The position numbers and the translations under genes are program-made. This document shows, in pieces, positions 1 through 6,763 of a stretch of 15,010 nt of DNA. How positions within the stretch are numbered: position 1 is the first letter of the stretch; each line of letters starts with the position of its first letter. The notes beneath the pieces were generated by a model, which saw only the letters and a list, made by a program, of their open reading frames with translations, was not told the origin of the DNA and did no database searches. This DNA comes from Chloroflexota bacterium (GTDB lineage: Bacteria; Chloroflexota; Anaerolineae; 4572-78): contig JAJRUC010000208.1 in assembly GCA_024278015.1 (NCBI GenBank), positions 1-15,010 of the forward strand, written 5' to 3'.

Positions 1-54
1 GACTCAAGCGTAAGTCAAAATAAATCCGGTCAGGTTATCAGACAAATGGCTAAT

Positions 55-1518
55 TCAGAAACGGCTTTGCTCTGCGGCGGCGGCAACATTGACGGGGGAA
101 ACGGGCAGCACAAACCAGAAGGTTGCCCCCTGCCCCGGCTCAGAATCAACATCAATGTGTCCCCCGTGGGCCTCAACGATACGGCGGGTGATAGCCAACC
201 CCAACCCCACGCTCTTTTCGCCGCCGGTCGGTTTGGCCGAAAGCCTGGCAAAATGTTGAAACAGGCGGGTGCGGTCTTTTTTGGTGATACCCGGCCCCCG
301 GTCTTTTACGGCAAACCGCCGGCCGGACGCTACACACGTCACACTGACCTCAATGTTGCTGCCCAACGGCGAATATTTGATGGCGTTTGACAAGAGGTTG
401 TCAAAAACCTGCCGCAAACGAATGGGGTCGGCGCGCAGCAGGCCTGCCGGCGCGGGCTTTAACGTAATGGTCATGTTTTTTACAGAAGCCAGCGTCGATT
501 GGCGTTTCACGGTTTCGGCCAAAAAATCAACCATGTTGATGGATTCCAGGTTTAACTCCAGTTTTCCGGATTCAATGCGCGTAATATCAAGCAGGTCATT
601 TAATAATTGCAACATGTAATTGGCCTGCCGGCCGATGTCGTTCACAAGCGATGTGCCTTCCGCCGCAGAGACCATAGCATTGCCGTCGGCCAGCAAATCG
701 GCAATCATTTTGATATTGCCGATTGGGCCGCGCAAATCGTGGGCGGCAATTCCCAGAAAGGTATTTTTCAGGTCATCCAAATGACGCAATTCCTGATTCT
801 GGGCCTCGATGCGCTGCTTTTGGGCGGTCAGTTCAGACACAAGCCGGCCCTTTTCCAAAATTACAGACAAGTGGCCGGCCACCTGGCGAAAGATGTCTAT
901 ATGAACATCAATGTATGTGTTGGGCCTGACACTGGAGAAAAAGATAAACCCTACCGGTATACCGTTGGTAACCAGCGGGCAAGTTAAAGAAGAGCGGATG
1001 CCTTCTTCAACGATGGTACGGGTTGAAGCGGATTGGGGTTTGTGGCGAAGGTAGTCAACCAAATTATTAAGGATGCGGGGTTGGCCGGTTTTGATGATGG
1101 TTTCAAGGCTGCTGCCGGCCAATGGCGCGGCATATCCTTTTGTGAGTTTAACGGCCGGCAGGTCGCTTTTGGCCCAATATGCGCGAACAATTTTTTGCCC
1201 CTCACTGTCTTCGATTAATGAAAACCCGATGCGGTCATAGGGGATAATGTCTCTGAAATCAAGATAGATTATCTCCAGAATATCATCCAGCAAAAGCCCG
1301 GCGTTAATATTCGACGTTATCTGATTGAGCTTCTGCGTTTCAACATAACGCATCTTAAGGGTGTAAGCCAGGTCTTGCAAGGCGCGTCCCAATATGCCCA
1401 CCTGGTCCGGCGAAGAGGCAGGTATCTTCAGGTTAAACTCTCCGCGCTCAAGCTGCCGGGCAACTTCAATATATTTCAGGATGCGTTCATCAACGCTATG
1501 TCTGGAATTATTGCTCAT
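55..1518 (-). CDS. Cytosolic HAMP-GAF sensor histidine kinase
   Basis: 487-residue histidine kinase that would autophosphorylate and pass phosphate to a response regulator not in this window. In order: a HAMP-like segment (about 10-65), a GAF sensor domain (about 67-222), a coiled linker (225-250), HisKA with phospho-acceptor His260 in the motif AAHDLRGP, and HATPase_c with N-box (Asn374, Asn378), G1 box DRGPG (406-410), F-box (419-423) and G2 box GLGLA (438-442). I see no signal peptide and no membrane helix, although HAMP usually follows one, so the protein should be soluble or tethered through a partner. The GAF ligand cannot be read from sequence. The ATG at 1518 has only a weak GGA upstream. 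It lies 310 bp downstream of the hybrid kinase on the same strand, so cotranscription is possible but unproven. Kinase identity is secure; the signal is unknown. Confidence 0.93.
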   Translation of the reverse strand: MSNNSRHSVDERILKYIEVARQLERGEFNLKIPASSPDQVGILGRALQDLAYTLKMRYVETQKLNQITSNINAGLLLDDILEIIYLDFRDIIPYDRIGFSLIEDSEGQKIVRAYWAKSDLPAVKLTKGYAAPLAGSSLETIIKTGQPRILNNLVDYLRHKPQSASTRTIVEEGIRSSLTCPLVTNGIPVGFIFFSSVRPNTYIDVHIDIFRQVAGHLSVILEKGRLVSELTAQKQRIEAQNQELRHLDDLKNTFLGIAAHDLRGPIGNIKMIADLLADGNAMVSAAEGTSLVNDIGRQANYMLQLLNDLLDITRIESGKLELNLESINMVDFLAETVKRQSTLASVKNMTITLKPAPAGLLRADPIRLRQVFDNLLSNAIKYSPLGSNIEVSVTCVASGRRFAVKDRGPGITKKDRTRLFQHFARLSAKPTGGEKSVGLGLAITRRIVEAHGGHIDVDSEPGQGATFWFVLPVSPVNVAAAAEQSRF

Positions 1519-1828
1519 TGTCCAAAATTAAAGGTCATACATATTATTCAACCATTGAGTTGTCGGGCTGTCTCTACTTTACCCGGCAAAAACTATCGAT
1601 TCCCGGTAAATTCCGGTTATTTTATGCCGGGGGCACGATGCACCGCGCCCCTACAGTAAAATGCCTCTGCCCGTCAAAACACACTTGACACTGTATCAGT
1701 GAAATTCGTGCTGATTTGTGGCTAAAATCTTTCAACTACGTCACTCCTGTTCTATTAAACATGCTCTTGATGGAAATAGCAAAAATCAGTATGCTATATT
1801 GTACCGGCAAAAGAAGCAGCCCCAGCAC
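1519..1828. other. 310-bp intergenic gap with REP-like and small palindromes
   Basis: No coding sequence is supported in this gap between the two kinase genes. It holds a GC-rich hairpin of dispersed-repeat type (1630-1651), a 5-bp palindrome CACTG-TAT-CAGTG (1689-1701), and a 6-bp inverted repeat ATAGCA/TGCTAT (1776-1781 and 1792-1797) just after the hybrid-kinase stop. The last lacks a clear T-run, so it is at best a weak terminator. The promoter of the HAMP-GAF kinase is probably here, but I cannot place a convincing -35/-10 pair. Confidence 0.6.
1630..1651. repeat. REP-like GC-rich hairpin (single copy in window)
   Basis: A 9-bp stem with a TGCA loop: GGGGCACGA (1630-1638), loop 1639-1642, CCGCGCCCC (1643-1651). 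Pairing is complete if two G-T wobbles are allowed on the minus strand. It is flanked by CTACAG on the right. Short 'GTAGGGGCG...' hairpins of this kind are dispersed between genes in many Chloroflexota and cyanobacterial genomes. This is the only copy here, so repeat status is inferred from resemblance. Confidence 0.5.
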
Positions 1829-4800
1829 CTAAAACGGCTCGTCCATTCGACCGGCGACCTGTTGCAGTTCTTGCTGCAATCTGACAAAAGCGGTCCGGGC
1901 CTCTGCCAAAACGCCCTTGCGGCCCATATCTTCCAGTTCACGGGCCACCCCGCTAACCCGCATCGCCCCCAAATTGGCCGCCGCACCCTTGAGCTTGTGC
2001 GCCATCTGTTCTACATTTGAGCCATCATTCCCGGCGATTGCCTCGCCAAGCCGGGCTATATCATTTGCAGCTTCATCAACAAACAGGGTTATCAATTCCT
2101 GATACACCCCTTTATCGCCGTCCAGCCACTCCAGGGCATTGGCAGGGTCCAGAACCGGCGCCGTATCTTCCCCATCGGGCGCAGCAGGGTTACGCTCCGG
2201 GTCTGTTGTTGGTCCGCCGGCTTTCGCTTGCCGTTCCAGGGCGGCCAGGACAGCCGCTTTTCTAATGGGCTTGGTTACGTAATCGTCCATGCCGACGGCC
2301 AAAAATCGCTCCCGGTCTCCGCTCATGGCGTGAGCCGTCATAGCGATGATGGGGATATGCGCCCAGCGCTCATCCGCCCGAATTCGGCGGGTGGCCTCCA
2401 TGCCGTCCATCTCCGGCATCTGCACATCCATCAAAATAATGTCAAACCGGCTGTCCTGCTCCAGACAGTGCAGGGCCTCAACGCCGTTTTTGGCCATGCT
2501 CAACTGGTGGCCCTCGCGCTCCAGCATGGCTTTGGCCAGTCTGCGATTGATTTCATTGTCTTCAACCAGCAGCAAACGCAACGAAGTTGCGCGCTGTGGC
2601 GGCTGTTCTGCCGGAAGCCGGGCCTCTACGGCCGGTTCAGCAGCGCCGTTCCGCGATAACACCTGCTTGATGGTATCAAACAGGGTGACTTGCTTGATGG
2701 GCTTGGTTAGATAAGCGGCCCAATGCTGCGATAGTTCGCCTGATATTCGCCTGGTATTATCGACGGATGTTAATAATATAACCGCTGTCAAGCGCAAGTG
2801 AGGCATCGTTTGCAGGCGTTCCAGAACATCCAGGCCGCTTGTCTCCGGCATTTGCACATCAAGCAATAATAAATCATACGGCGCGTCGGCCTCAAAGGCT
2901 TGTTGTAACATGGAAAGCGCGGTCAGCCCATCTTGCGCTTCGCGATAGCGACACCCGGCCGGTTGCAGTAAATCGCGCAGAATACGCAAATTGGTAACAT
3001 TGTCATCGACGGCCAGCACCCGCAACCCCGCCATCGAAATGTGCGACCAGTCGGCTTGTTTGGGCGGCAGTTCGCCCAGGGGCAACCGAACGGTAAACTG
3101 GAATTTGCTCCCCTTGCCCACTTCGCTTTCAACCCAAATGCGCCCGCCCATCAAGGCCACCAGTTGTTTGGAAATGGTCAAGCCCAAGCCGGTGCCGCCG
3201 TAACGGCGGGTAATGCTGCCATCGGCTTGAGAAAACTGCTCAAAGACAAGCGCACATTTTTCCGGGGGGATACCCACCCCGGTATCAGTCACCGCCACAA
3301 GCAACTCTACCACGTCATCCACTTTCTGCTGCATCTGAACATCCACAATAATTTCGCCCCGGTCGGTGAATTTCAGGGCGTTGCCCACCAAATTAACCAG
3401 AATTTGGCGCAACCGCAACGGGTCGCCCTGCACGGCTACCGGCACATCGGGGTGAATATACAACAGGAGTTCCAGATTTTTCTCCGCTGCGCGTTGAGCC
3501 ATAATGTCGGCCAGTTGTTCCACGGTTTCGCGCACATTGAAATTAATTTGCTCCAGGTCCAGATGCCCGGCTTCAATTTTAGAGAAATCGAGAATATCGT
3601 TAATCAGCCGCAACAGCGCGTCGGCAGAGGTTGAGACCGCCGTCAGATAATCGCGTTGTTCAGGGGTTAAATCCGTCCCCAAAGCCAGGGCAGTCATACC
3701 GATGATGCCGTTCATCGGGGTGCGAATTTCGTGACTCATGTTGGCTAAAAATTCACTTTTGGCGATGTTCGCCTCTTCGGCCAAAATGGCTAATTCGTTG
3801 GCCCGCAGCAGGGCCGTTTCCAGGTCGTTATTGATTGTGGCTAATTCCGTTTGCGCTTCTTTCAGTGAGCTGATGTCGGTGAAAACGGCCAGCGTACCCT
3901 GAAATTCGTCACCCCGAAAGAGGGGGCTGCCGCCGGTAAGCGTTACTATTCGAGTCCCGTCTTTTTTTAACAATTCCAGCTCGTAGCGGTCAGACCGGCC
4001 TTGTCGTCGCCGCCGGTCAGCCTCCTTTACCACCGCATGTTGGTCCGGGGGAACGATGAGCGTCCACGGCTGCCCAATCAAGGCTTCGGGGGTGTAGCCC
4101 AGCATTTCTGCCGCCGCCGGGTTGGCAAACGTCAAACGACCATCCAAATCCTGAATCACAATTCCTTCGGCCATGTGTTCAATAATGGCTTCGTTAAATT
4201 CTTTTAGCCGGCGCAGTTCGTGTTCCGATTTTTTTCGTTGGGTCACATCTCTGGTAATAAACAGGACTTCATTTTCATCGCTGCGGACGATGCGGCCTTC
4301 AAGATACTTAACGCCGCCGGCATCCGGCAATTGGTAGTCAAACAAAACGGGCCGGCCGGTTTGCAACACTTGCCGAATCAAGGTCAGGCGTTCCTGCACC
4401 ACGTCGGCGGGCAGCACATCAGCTATATTCTTGCCGATTAACTCGTCGGCAGGCCACAGTAAATCCGGATTTTGGCGGCCCTCTACATCAACATAATAGC
4501 CGTCCCGATTGATGATGAGCAGCAAATCAGGAATGGCTTCCAGTAAAGCGTGCTGGCGGCTTTCGCTGTGCCGCAGTTTGCGGTTTATTTCGTGGCCCGC
4601 CTGTATAATTTTCCGCCACTGCTGTCCAACTGCAAAAATCCCCCCCAAAACAAGCAGCCACAGCGCTAAATGCCCCCACGCAGCGGTCATTTTAAACCGG
4701 GCTTCCGTGGCTATAATAGATTCGTGGCTATACAGATTCCACCACAAAGAAGTCAGGATGATGGCCGTCCAACCTGTAATAAACAACCATACCTGCAAAA

Positions 4801-4843
4801 CAAGCTTGCGAGATAATTTTGTTTGTTGGCGTTTAGTATCCAT
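1829..4843 (-). CDS. Membrane hybrid histidine kinase, PAS-PAS-HisKA-HATPase-REC-REC-HPt
   Basis: 1004 residues counted from the ATG at 4843. Two membrane helices (about 15-37 and 55-74) enclose a loop of only about 17 residues. Then two PAS domains (about 95-203 and 210-328), a coiled linker, HisKA with His371 (SHEIRTP), and HATPase_c with Asn484/Asn488, DTGVG (520-524) and GTGLGL (550-555). Receiver 1 has phospho-acceptor Asp662 and Lys714, receiver 2 Asp806 and Lys858, and the C-terminal HPt has His949 (AHKLKG). All catalytic residues are present in every module, so a full His-Asp-His relay could run in one chain. There is no DNA-binding or enzymatic output, so phosphate should leave from the HPt to a separate regulator. 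The minimal extracytoplasmic loop suggests sensing by the PAS domains or within the membrane. It lies downstream of glk but has its own promoter-like sequence. Confidence 0.95.
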   Translation of the reverse strand: MDTKRQQTKLSRKLVLQVWLFITGWTAIILTSLWWNLYSHESIIATEARFKMTAAWGHLALWLLVLGGIFAVGQQWRKIIQAGHEINRKLRHSESRQHALLEAIPDLLLIINRDGYYVDVEGRQNPDLLWPADELIGKNIADVLPADVVQERLTLIRQVLQTGRPVLFDYQLPDAGGVKYLEGRIVRSDENEVLFITRDVTQRKKSEHELRRLKEFNEAIIEHMAEGIVIQDLDGRLTFANPAAAEMLGYTPEALIGQPWTLIVPPDQHAVVKEADRRRRQGRSDRYELELLKKDGTRIVTLTGGSPLFRGDEFQGTLAVFTDISSLKEAQTELATINNDLETALLRANELAILAEEANIAKSEFLANMSHEIRTPMNGIIGMTALALGTDLTPEQRDYLTAVSTSADALLRLINDILDFSKIEAGHLDLEQINFNVRETVEQLADIMAQRAAEKNLELLLYIHPDVPVAVQGDPLRLRQILVNLVGNALKFTDRGEIIVDVQMQQKVDDVVELLVAVTDTGVGIPPEKCALVFEQFSQADGSITRRYGGTGLGLTISKQLVALMGGRIWVESEVGKGSKFQFTVRLPLGELPPKQADWSHISMAGLRVLAVDDNVTNLRILRDLLQPAGCRYREAQDGLTALSMLQQAFEADAPYDLLLLDVQMPETSGLDVLERLQTMPHLRLTAVILLTSVDNTRRISGELSQHWAAYLTKPIKQVTLFDTIKQVLSRNGAAEPAVEARLPAEQPPQRATSLRLLLVEDNEINRRLAKAMLEREGHQLSMAKNGVEALHCLEQDSRFDIILMDVQMPEMDGMEATRRIRADERWAHIPIIAMTAHAMSGDRERFLAVGMDDYVTKPIRKAAVLAALERQAKAGGPTTDPERNPAAPDGEDTAPVLDPANALEWLDGDKGVYQELITLFVDEAANDIARLGEAIAGNDGSNVEQMAHKLKGAAANLGAMRVSGVARELEDMGRKGVLAEARTAFVRLQQELQQVAGRMDEPF

Positions 4844-4850
4844 AATCACG

Positions 4851-4855
4851 TCCTT
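4851..4855 (-). promoter_or_regulatory. Ribosome binding site deciding the hybrid-kinase start
   Basis: AAGGA on the minus strand lies 7 nt before the ATG at 4843 but only 1 nt before an in-frame GTG at 4849. The ATG is therefore the better start. Confidence 0.75.
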
Positions 4856-4885
4856 GATTTACGCAAAGCGCACTAATCCATTTTC

Positions 4886-4914
4886 ATAATACCCTGACTT
4901 CGGTTGAATGTCTG
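4886..4914 (-). promoter_or_regulatory. Putative sigma70-type promoter of the hybrid kinase
   Basis: Minus strand: -35 CAGACA (4909-4914), a 17-bp spacer, -10 TATTAT (4886-4891). This predicts a leader of about 35 nt before the ATG at 4843. Matches are 4/6 and 5/6. Confidence 0.5.
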
Positions 4915-4948
4915 TAAATTTAACGTAAACAGACACCCGGCGACAGGG

Positions 4949-5959
4949 CTAACCCGGCCGGCTGAAACGCGCCGCGCCGAACAAAGCCGCTTTGGAATTG
5001 AGAATCACATGAACTGGAAATTGGCGCAGCATCGCCGAAAAGCGCCCTTTGTTTGAAAACGAATGTAAAAAGACCTCCGTTTTCAGCATGGGCAAAATGC
5101 GGGGCGGAATGCCGCCGCCCAAATACACTCCCCCCGAAGCCAGCACCTTCAAGGCCATGTTACCCGCTTCCGCCCCCAAAATTGAAACAAACAGTTTGAG
5201 CGTTTCGAGGCACAGGCGGCAATCGTCGGCTTGCTCAAGGGCCATATTGACAATGACGGGGTTGGGGTCGGCGGCGGCGGCCAGCCGGGCGGCCAGCCGG
5301 GCGGGTTCGGGGGCAAAGCCGGTATCGCGCAAAAAGGCGTAAATATTGGGCAAGCCAATGCCGGAACAAAGGCGCTCGTAGCTGACCCGCCCGAATTTTG
5401 GCTGTAGATATTGCAGCAAATCCATTTCAATTTTGTTGGTAGGCGCAAAATCGGTGTGTCCGCCTTCAGAGGCATAGGCATGATAGGCGGCGCCGTCCCA
5501 GGTCAGGTAGGCTTCGCCCAGGCCGGTGCCGGGGGCCACCACTGCTATCGCCCCGCCGGCAACGCGCCGGCCCACGTTAAGCGTCTGCACATCGCCCGGC
5601 TGCAAAACCGGCACGGCATTGGCAATCGAGACCAGGTCGTTCAGCAAAGTTACCCGCCCAAAGCCGAACTCCGCCGCCAAATTTTGTTCACTGATAACCC
5701 ACGGCAGGTTTGTGATGGTCGCCTTGCCCTGCACCACCGGCCCGGCCACGCCAAAACATGCCCGGTTGACGGGTTGCCCGGTCAGGTCAACTGTCTGCAA
5801 AAATTCGTGGATAACCGCTTCCAGGCTGCGAAACCGGCCGCTGGAGAACGTTTTTTCCAGCAACGGCTGCCGGTGTCCTTTTTCCGAAGAGATAATGGCC
5901 AACGTTGTTTTTGTGCCGCCGATATCGCCGGCCAGCATAAAATCGGCTTTTAGTATCAT
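4949..5959 (-). CDS. glk: Glucokinase (Glk family)
   Basis: 336 residues, close to the usual bacterial glucokinase length (about 320). It phosphorylates glucose to glucose-6-phosphate with ATP in the cytoplasm, feeding glycolysis. Visible signatures are the phosphate loop DIGGTKT (12-18), GPVV (73-76) and TNLPW (83-87), the catalytic-base motif LLNDL with Asp108, the ATP-binding APGTGLGEA (142-150), EGGHTDFAP (165-173), the LCSGIGLPNIY stretch (197-207) and GGVYLGGGIPPR (276-287). These fit the Glk (PF02685) branch better than ROK sugar kinases, because the ROK zinc-site cysteine cluster is absent. The ATG at 5959 has GAGGAG 4 nt upstream; an internal Met8 just before the P-loop is less likely. 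It is divergent from csoR across 176 bp. The adjacent hybrid kinase suggests no clear functional link. Confidence 0.92.
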   Translation of the reverse strand: MILKADFMLAGDIGGTKTTLAIISSEKGHRQPLLEKTFSSGRFRSLEAVIHEFLQTVDLTGQPVNRACFGVAGPVVQGKATITNLPWVISEQNLAAEFGFGRVTLLNDLVSIANAVPVLQPGDVQTLNVGRRVAGGAIAVVAPGTGLGEAYLTWDGAAYHAYASEGGHTDFAPTNKIEMDLLQYLQPKFGRVSYERLCSGIGLPNIYAFLRDTGFAPEPARLAARLAAAADPNPVIVNMALEQADDCRLCLETLKLFVSILGAEAGNMALKVLASGGVYLGGGIPPRILPMLKTEVFLHSFSNKGRFSAMLRQFPVHVILNSKAALFGAARFSRPG

Positions 5960-5992
5960 AAAACTCCTCGGCTGTCAGGCATGGTTTACTGA

Positions 5993-6022
5993 ATTATAAC
6001 ACAAAGCGCGGCTGAATGTCAG
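5993..6022 (-). promoter_or_regulatory. Putative glk promoter with extended -10
   Basis: Minus strand: perfect TATAAT (5993-5998) preceded by TGT, giving an extended -10, with CTGACA (6017-6022) as -35 at an 18-bp spacing. The predicted start is about 5985, which gives a short leader before the ATG at 5959. Confidence 0.65.
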
Positions 6023-6057
6023 ATTTTTTAATTGAATGTTGTGTTCAGGATAAAGAC

Positions 6058-6086
6058 TTGACAACCAAAATAAAGTATGATATTCT
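6058..6086 (+). promoter_or_regulatory. Strong sigma70-type promoter of csoR-copZ-copA
   Basis: Perfect -35 TTGACA (6058-6063), exactly 17 bp of spacer, -10 TATTCT (6081-6086) preceded by TGA (extended -10). The transcription start is expected around 6092-6094, immediately at the left edge of the C-run/G-run palindrome, so repressor binding there would block initiation. Confidence 0.75.
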
Positions 6087-6093
6087 ACCTCTG

Positions 6094-6118
6094 CCCCCAC
6101 CCCCCAGGGGGGGGGATA
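6094..6118. promoter_or_regulatory. Putative CsoR operator (C-run/G-run palindrome)
   Basis: CCCCCACCCCCC (6094-6105), a central A (6106), then nine Gs (6107-6115) and ATA. The core is a perfect six-C/six-G inverted repeat around 6106, with AT-rich flanks. CsoR-family operators are typically runs of C then G with A/T flanks at the promoter of their own gene. Position just after the -10 box and directly before csoR supports the assignment; binding itself is inferred. Confidence 0.7.
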
Positions 6119-6135
6119 GATGACCGGAGCAAGGT

Positions 6136-6450
6136 ATGGCTGATATAATAGCAATTGACCCAATTGTAAAACAAACAGATGAAGCAACCGTAAATATTGT
6201 GAACCGTCTGAAAAGTGTGGAAGGCCATGTGCGCGGCATTGAACGCATGGTAGAAAACGGCGATTATTGCATCGACATTGTGAATCAGGTGCTGGCCGTA
6301 CAGCGCGCGCTGCAAAAAATAAACGGGATGCTGCTTGACCGTCACCTGCACATGTGTGTCACCACCGCCATTCGCGGCAACAACCCCGATGAACGGGAGC
6401 GGGTTATCGACGAAATTATGAGTATAATTGACACCATTGCCAAGTTATAA
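6136..6450 (+). CDS. csoR: Copper-sensing repressor CsoR
   Basis: 104 residues, all-helical metal-sensitive repressor family (PF02583/DUF156). Apo-CsoR binds its operator; Cu(I) releases it and turns on copper export. The metal ligands are visible: Cys45, His70 and Cys74, with spacings of 25 and 4 residues exactly as in Cu(I)-sensing CsoR. The nickel/cobalt sensor RcnR has a His at the last position and FrmR lacks this set. The family motif RLKSVEGHVRGIERM is at 24-38. The ATG at 6136 has GGAG 6 nt upstream. It is the first gene of an operon with copZ and copA, so it would be autoregulated through the palindrome at 6094-6118. I am confident of copper rather than nickel or formaldehyde sensing. 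Confidence 0.95.
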   Translation: MADIIAIDPIVKQTDEATVNIVNRLKSVEGHVRGIERMVENGDYCIDIVNQVLAVQRALQKINGMLLDRHLHMCVTTAIRGNNPDERERVIDEIMSIIDTIAKL

Positions 6451-6503
6451 ACCGTAACAGCCGTTGCGATTTAAATAATTTTATTCAAAAAGGAGTTTCA
6501 AAA

Positions 6504-6710
6504 ATGGATAGCAAGACCTTCAAAGTCCCCAACATTACGTGCGGTCACTGTGTGATGACCATTGAACGCGAAGTCTCTGAACTGGACGGCGTAAAATCAG
6601 TAAAAGCGAAAGAAGCCGACAAAATCGTCACCGTTGAATGGGATGCCCCTGCCAACTGGGCCGGTATCGCCGCCCTGTTGGAAGAAATTGATTATCCCGC
6701 AGAAGCATAA
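6504..6710 (+). CDS. copZ: Copper chaperone CopZ (single HMA domain)
   Basis: 68 residues forming one heavy-metal-associated domain with a ferredoxin-like fold. The Cu(I)-binding CxxC is Cys13-Gly-His-Cys16 (ITCGHCVMTIE). CopZ proteins bind Cu(I) in the cytosol and hand it to CopA, or to CsoR. AGGAG (6491-6495) lies 8 nt before the ATG. It is 53 nt after csoR and 53 nt before copA on the same strand, the standard chaperone position in copper operons. A small mercury-binding protein is an alternative by fold, but the CsoR and CopA neighbours decide for copper. Confidence 0.92.
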   Translation: MDSKTFKVPNITCGHCVMTIEREVSELDGVKSVKAKEADKIVTVEWDAPANWAGIAALLEEIDYPAEA

Positions 6711-6722
6711 ACATCTCACATA

Positions 6723-6750
6723 CCCCGCCGCGACAACTCCGGCGGGGTTT
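6723..6750 (+). promoter_or_regulatory. Stem-loop between copZ and copA
   Basis: A perfect 8-bp GC-only stem, CCCCGCCG (6723-6730) and CGGCGGGG (6740-6747), with a 9-nt loop, followed by only TTT. It starts 12 nt after the copZ stop and ends 5 nt before the copA GGAGG. It looks like a weak terminator or 3' stabiliser that would leave more copZ than copA message; the role is inferred. Confidence 0.6.
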
Positions 6751-6763
6751 CCGGAGGCAACAA

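Noticed and set aside
1..54. Possible terminator for the first kinase at the left edge
   Set aside because: The 54 bases after its stop show no stem with a T-run; too short to judge.
1684..1701. TTGACA at 1684 as a plus-strand promoter
   Set aside because: No acceptable -10 follows at 16-18 bp and no plus-strand gene lies downstream.
6723..6747. Second CsoR operator between copZ and copA
   Set aside because: The C-run and G-run arms are separated by a 9-nt loop and no promoter lies beside them; an RNA hairpin explains it better.
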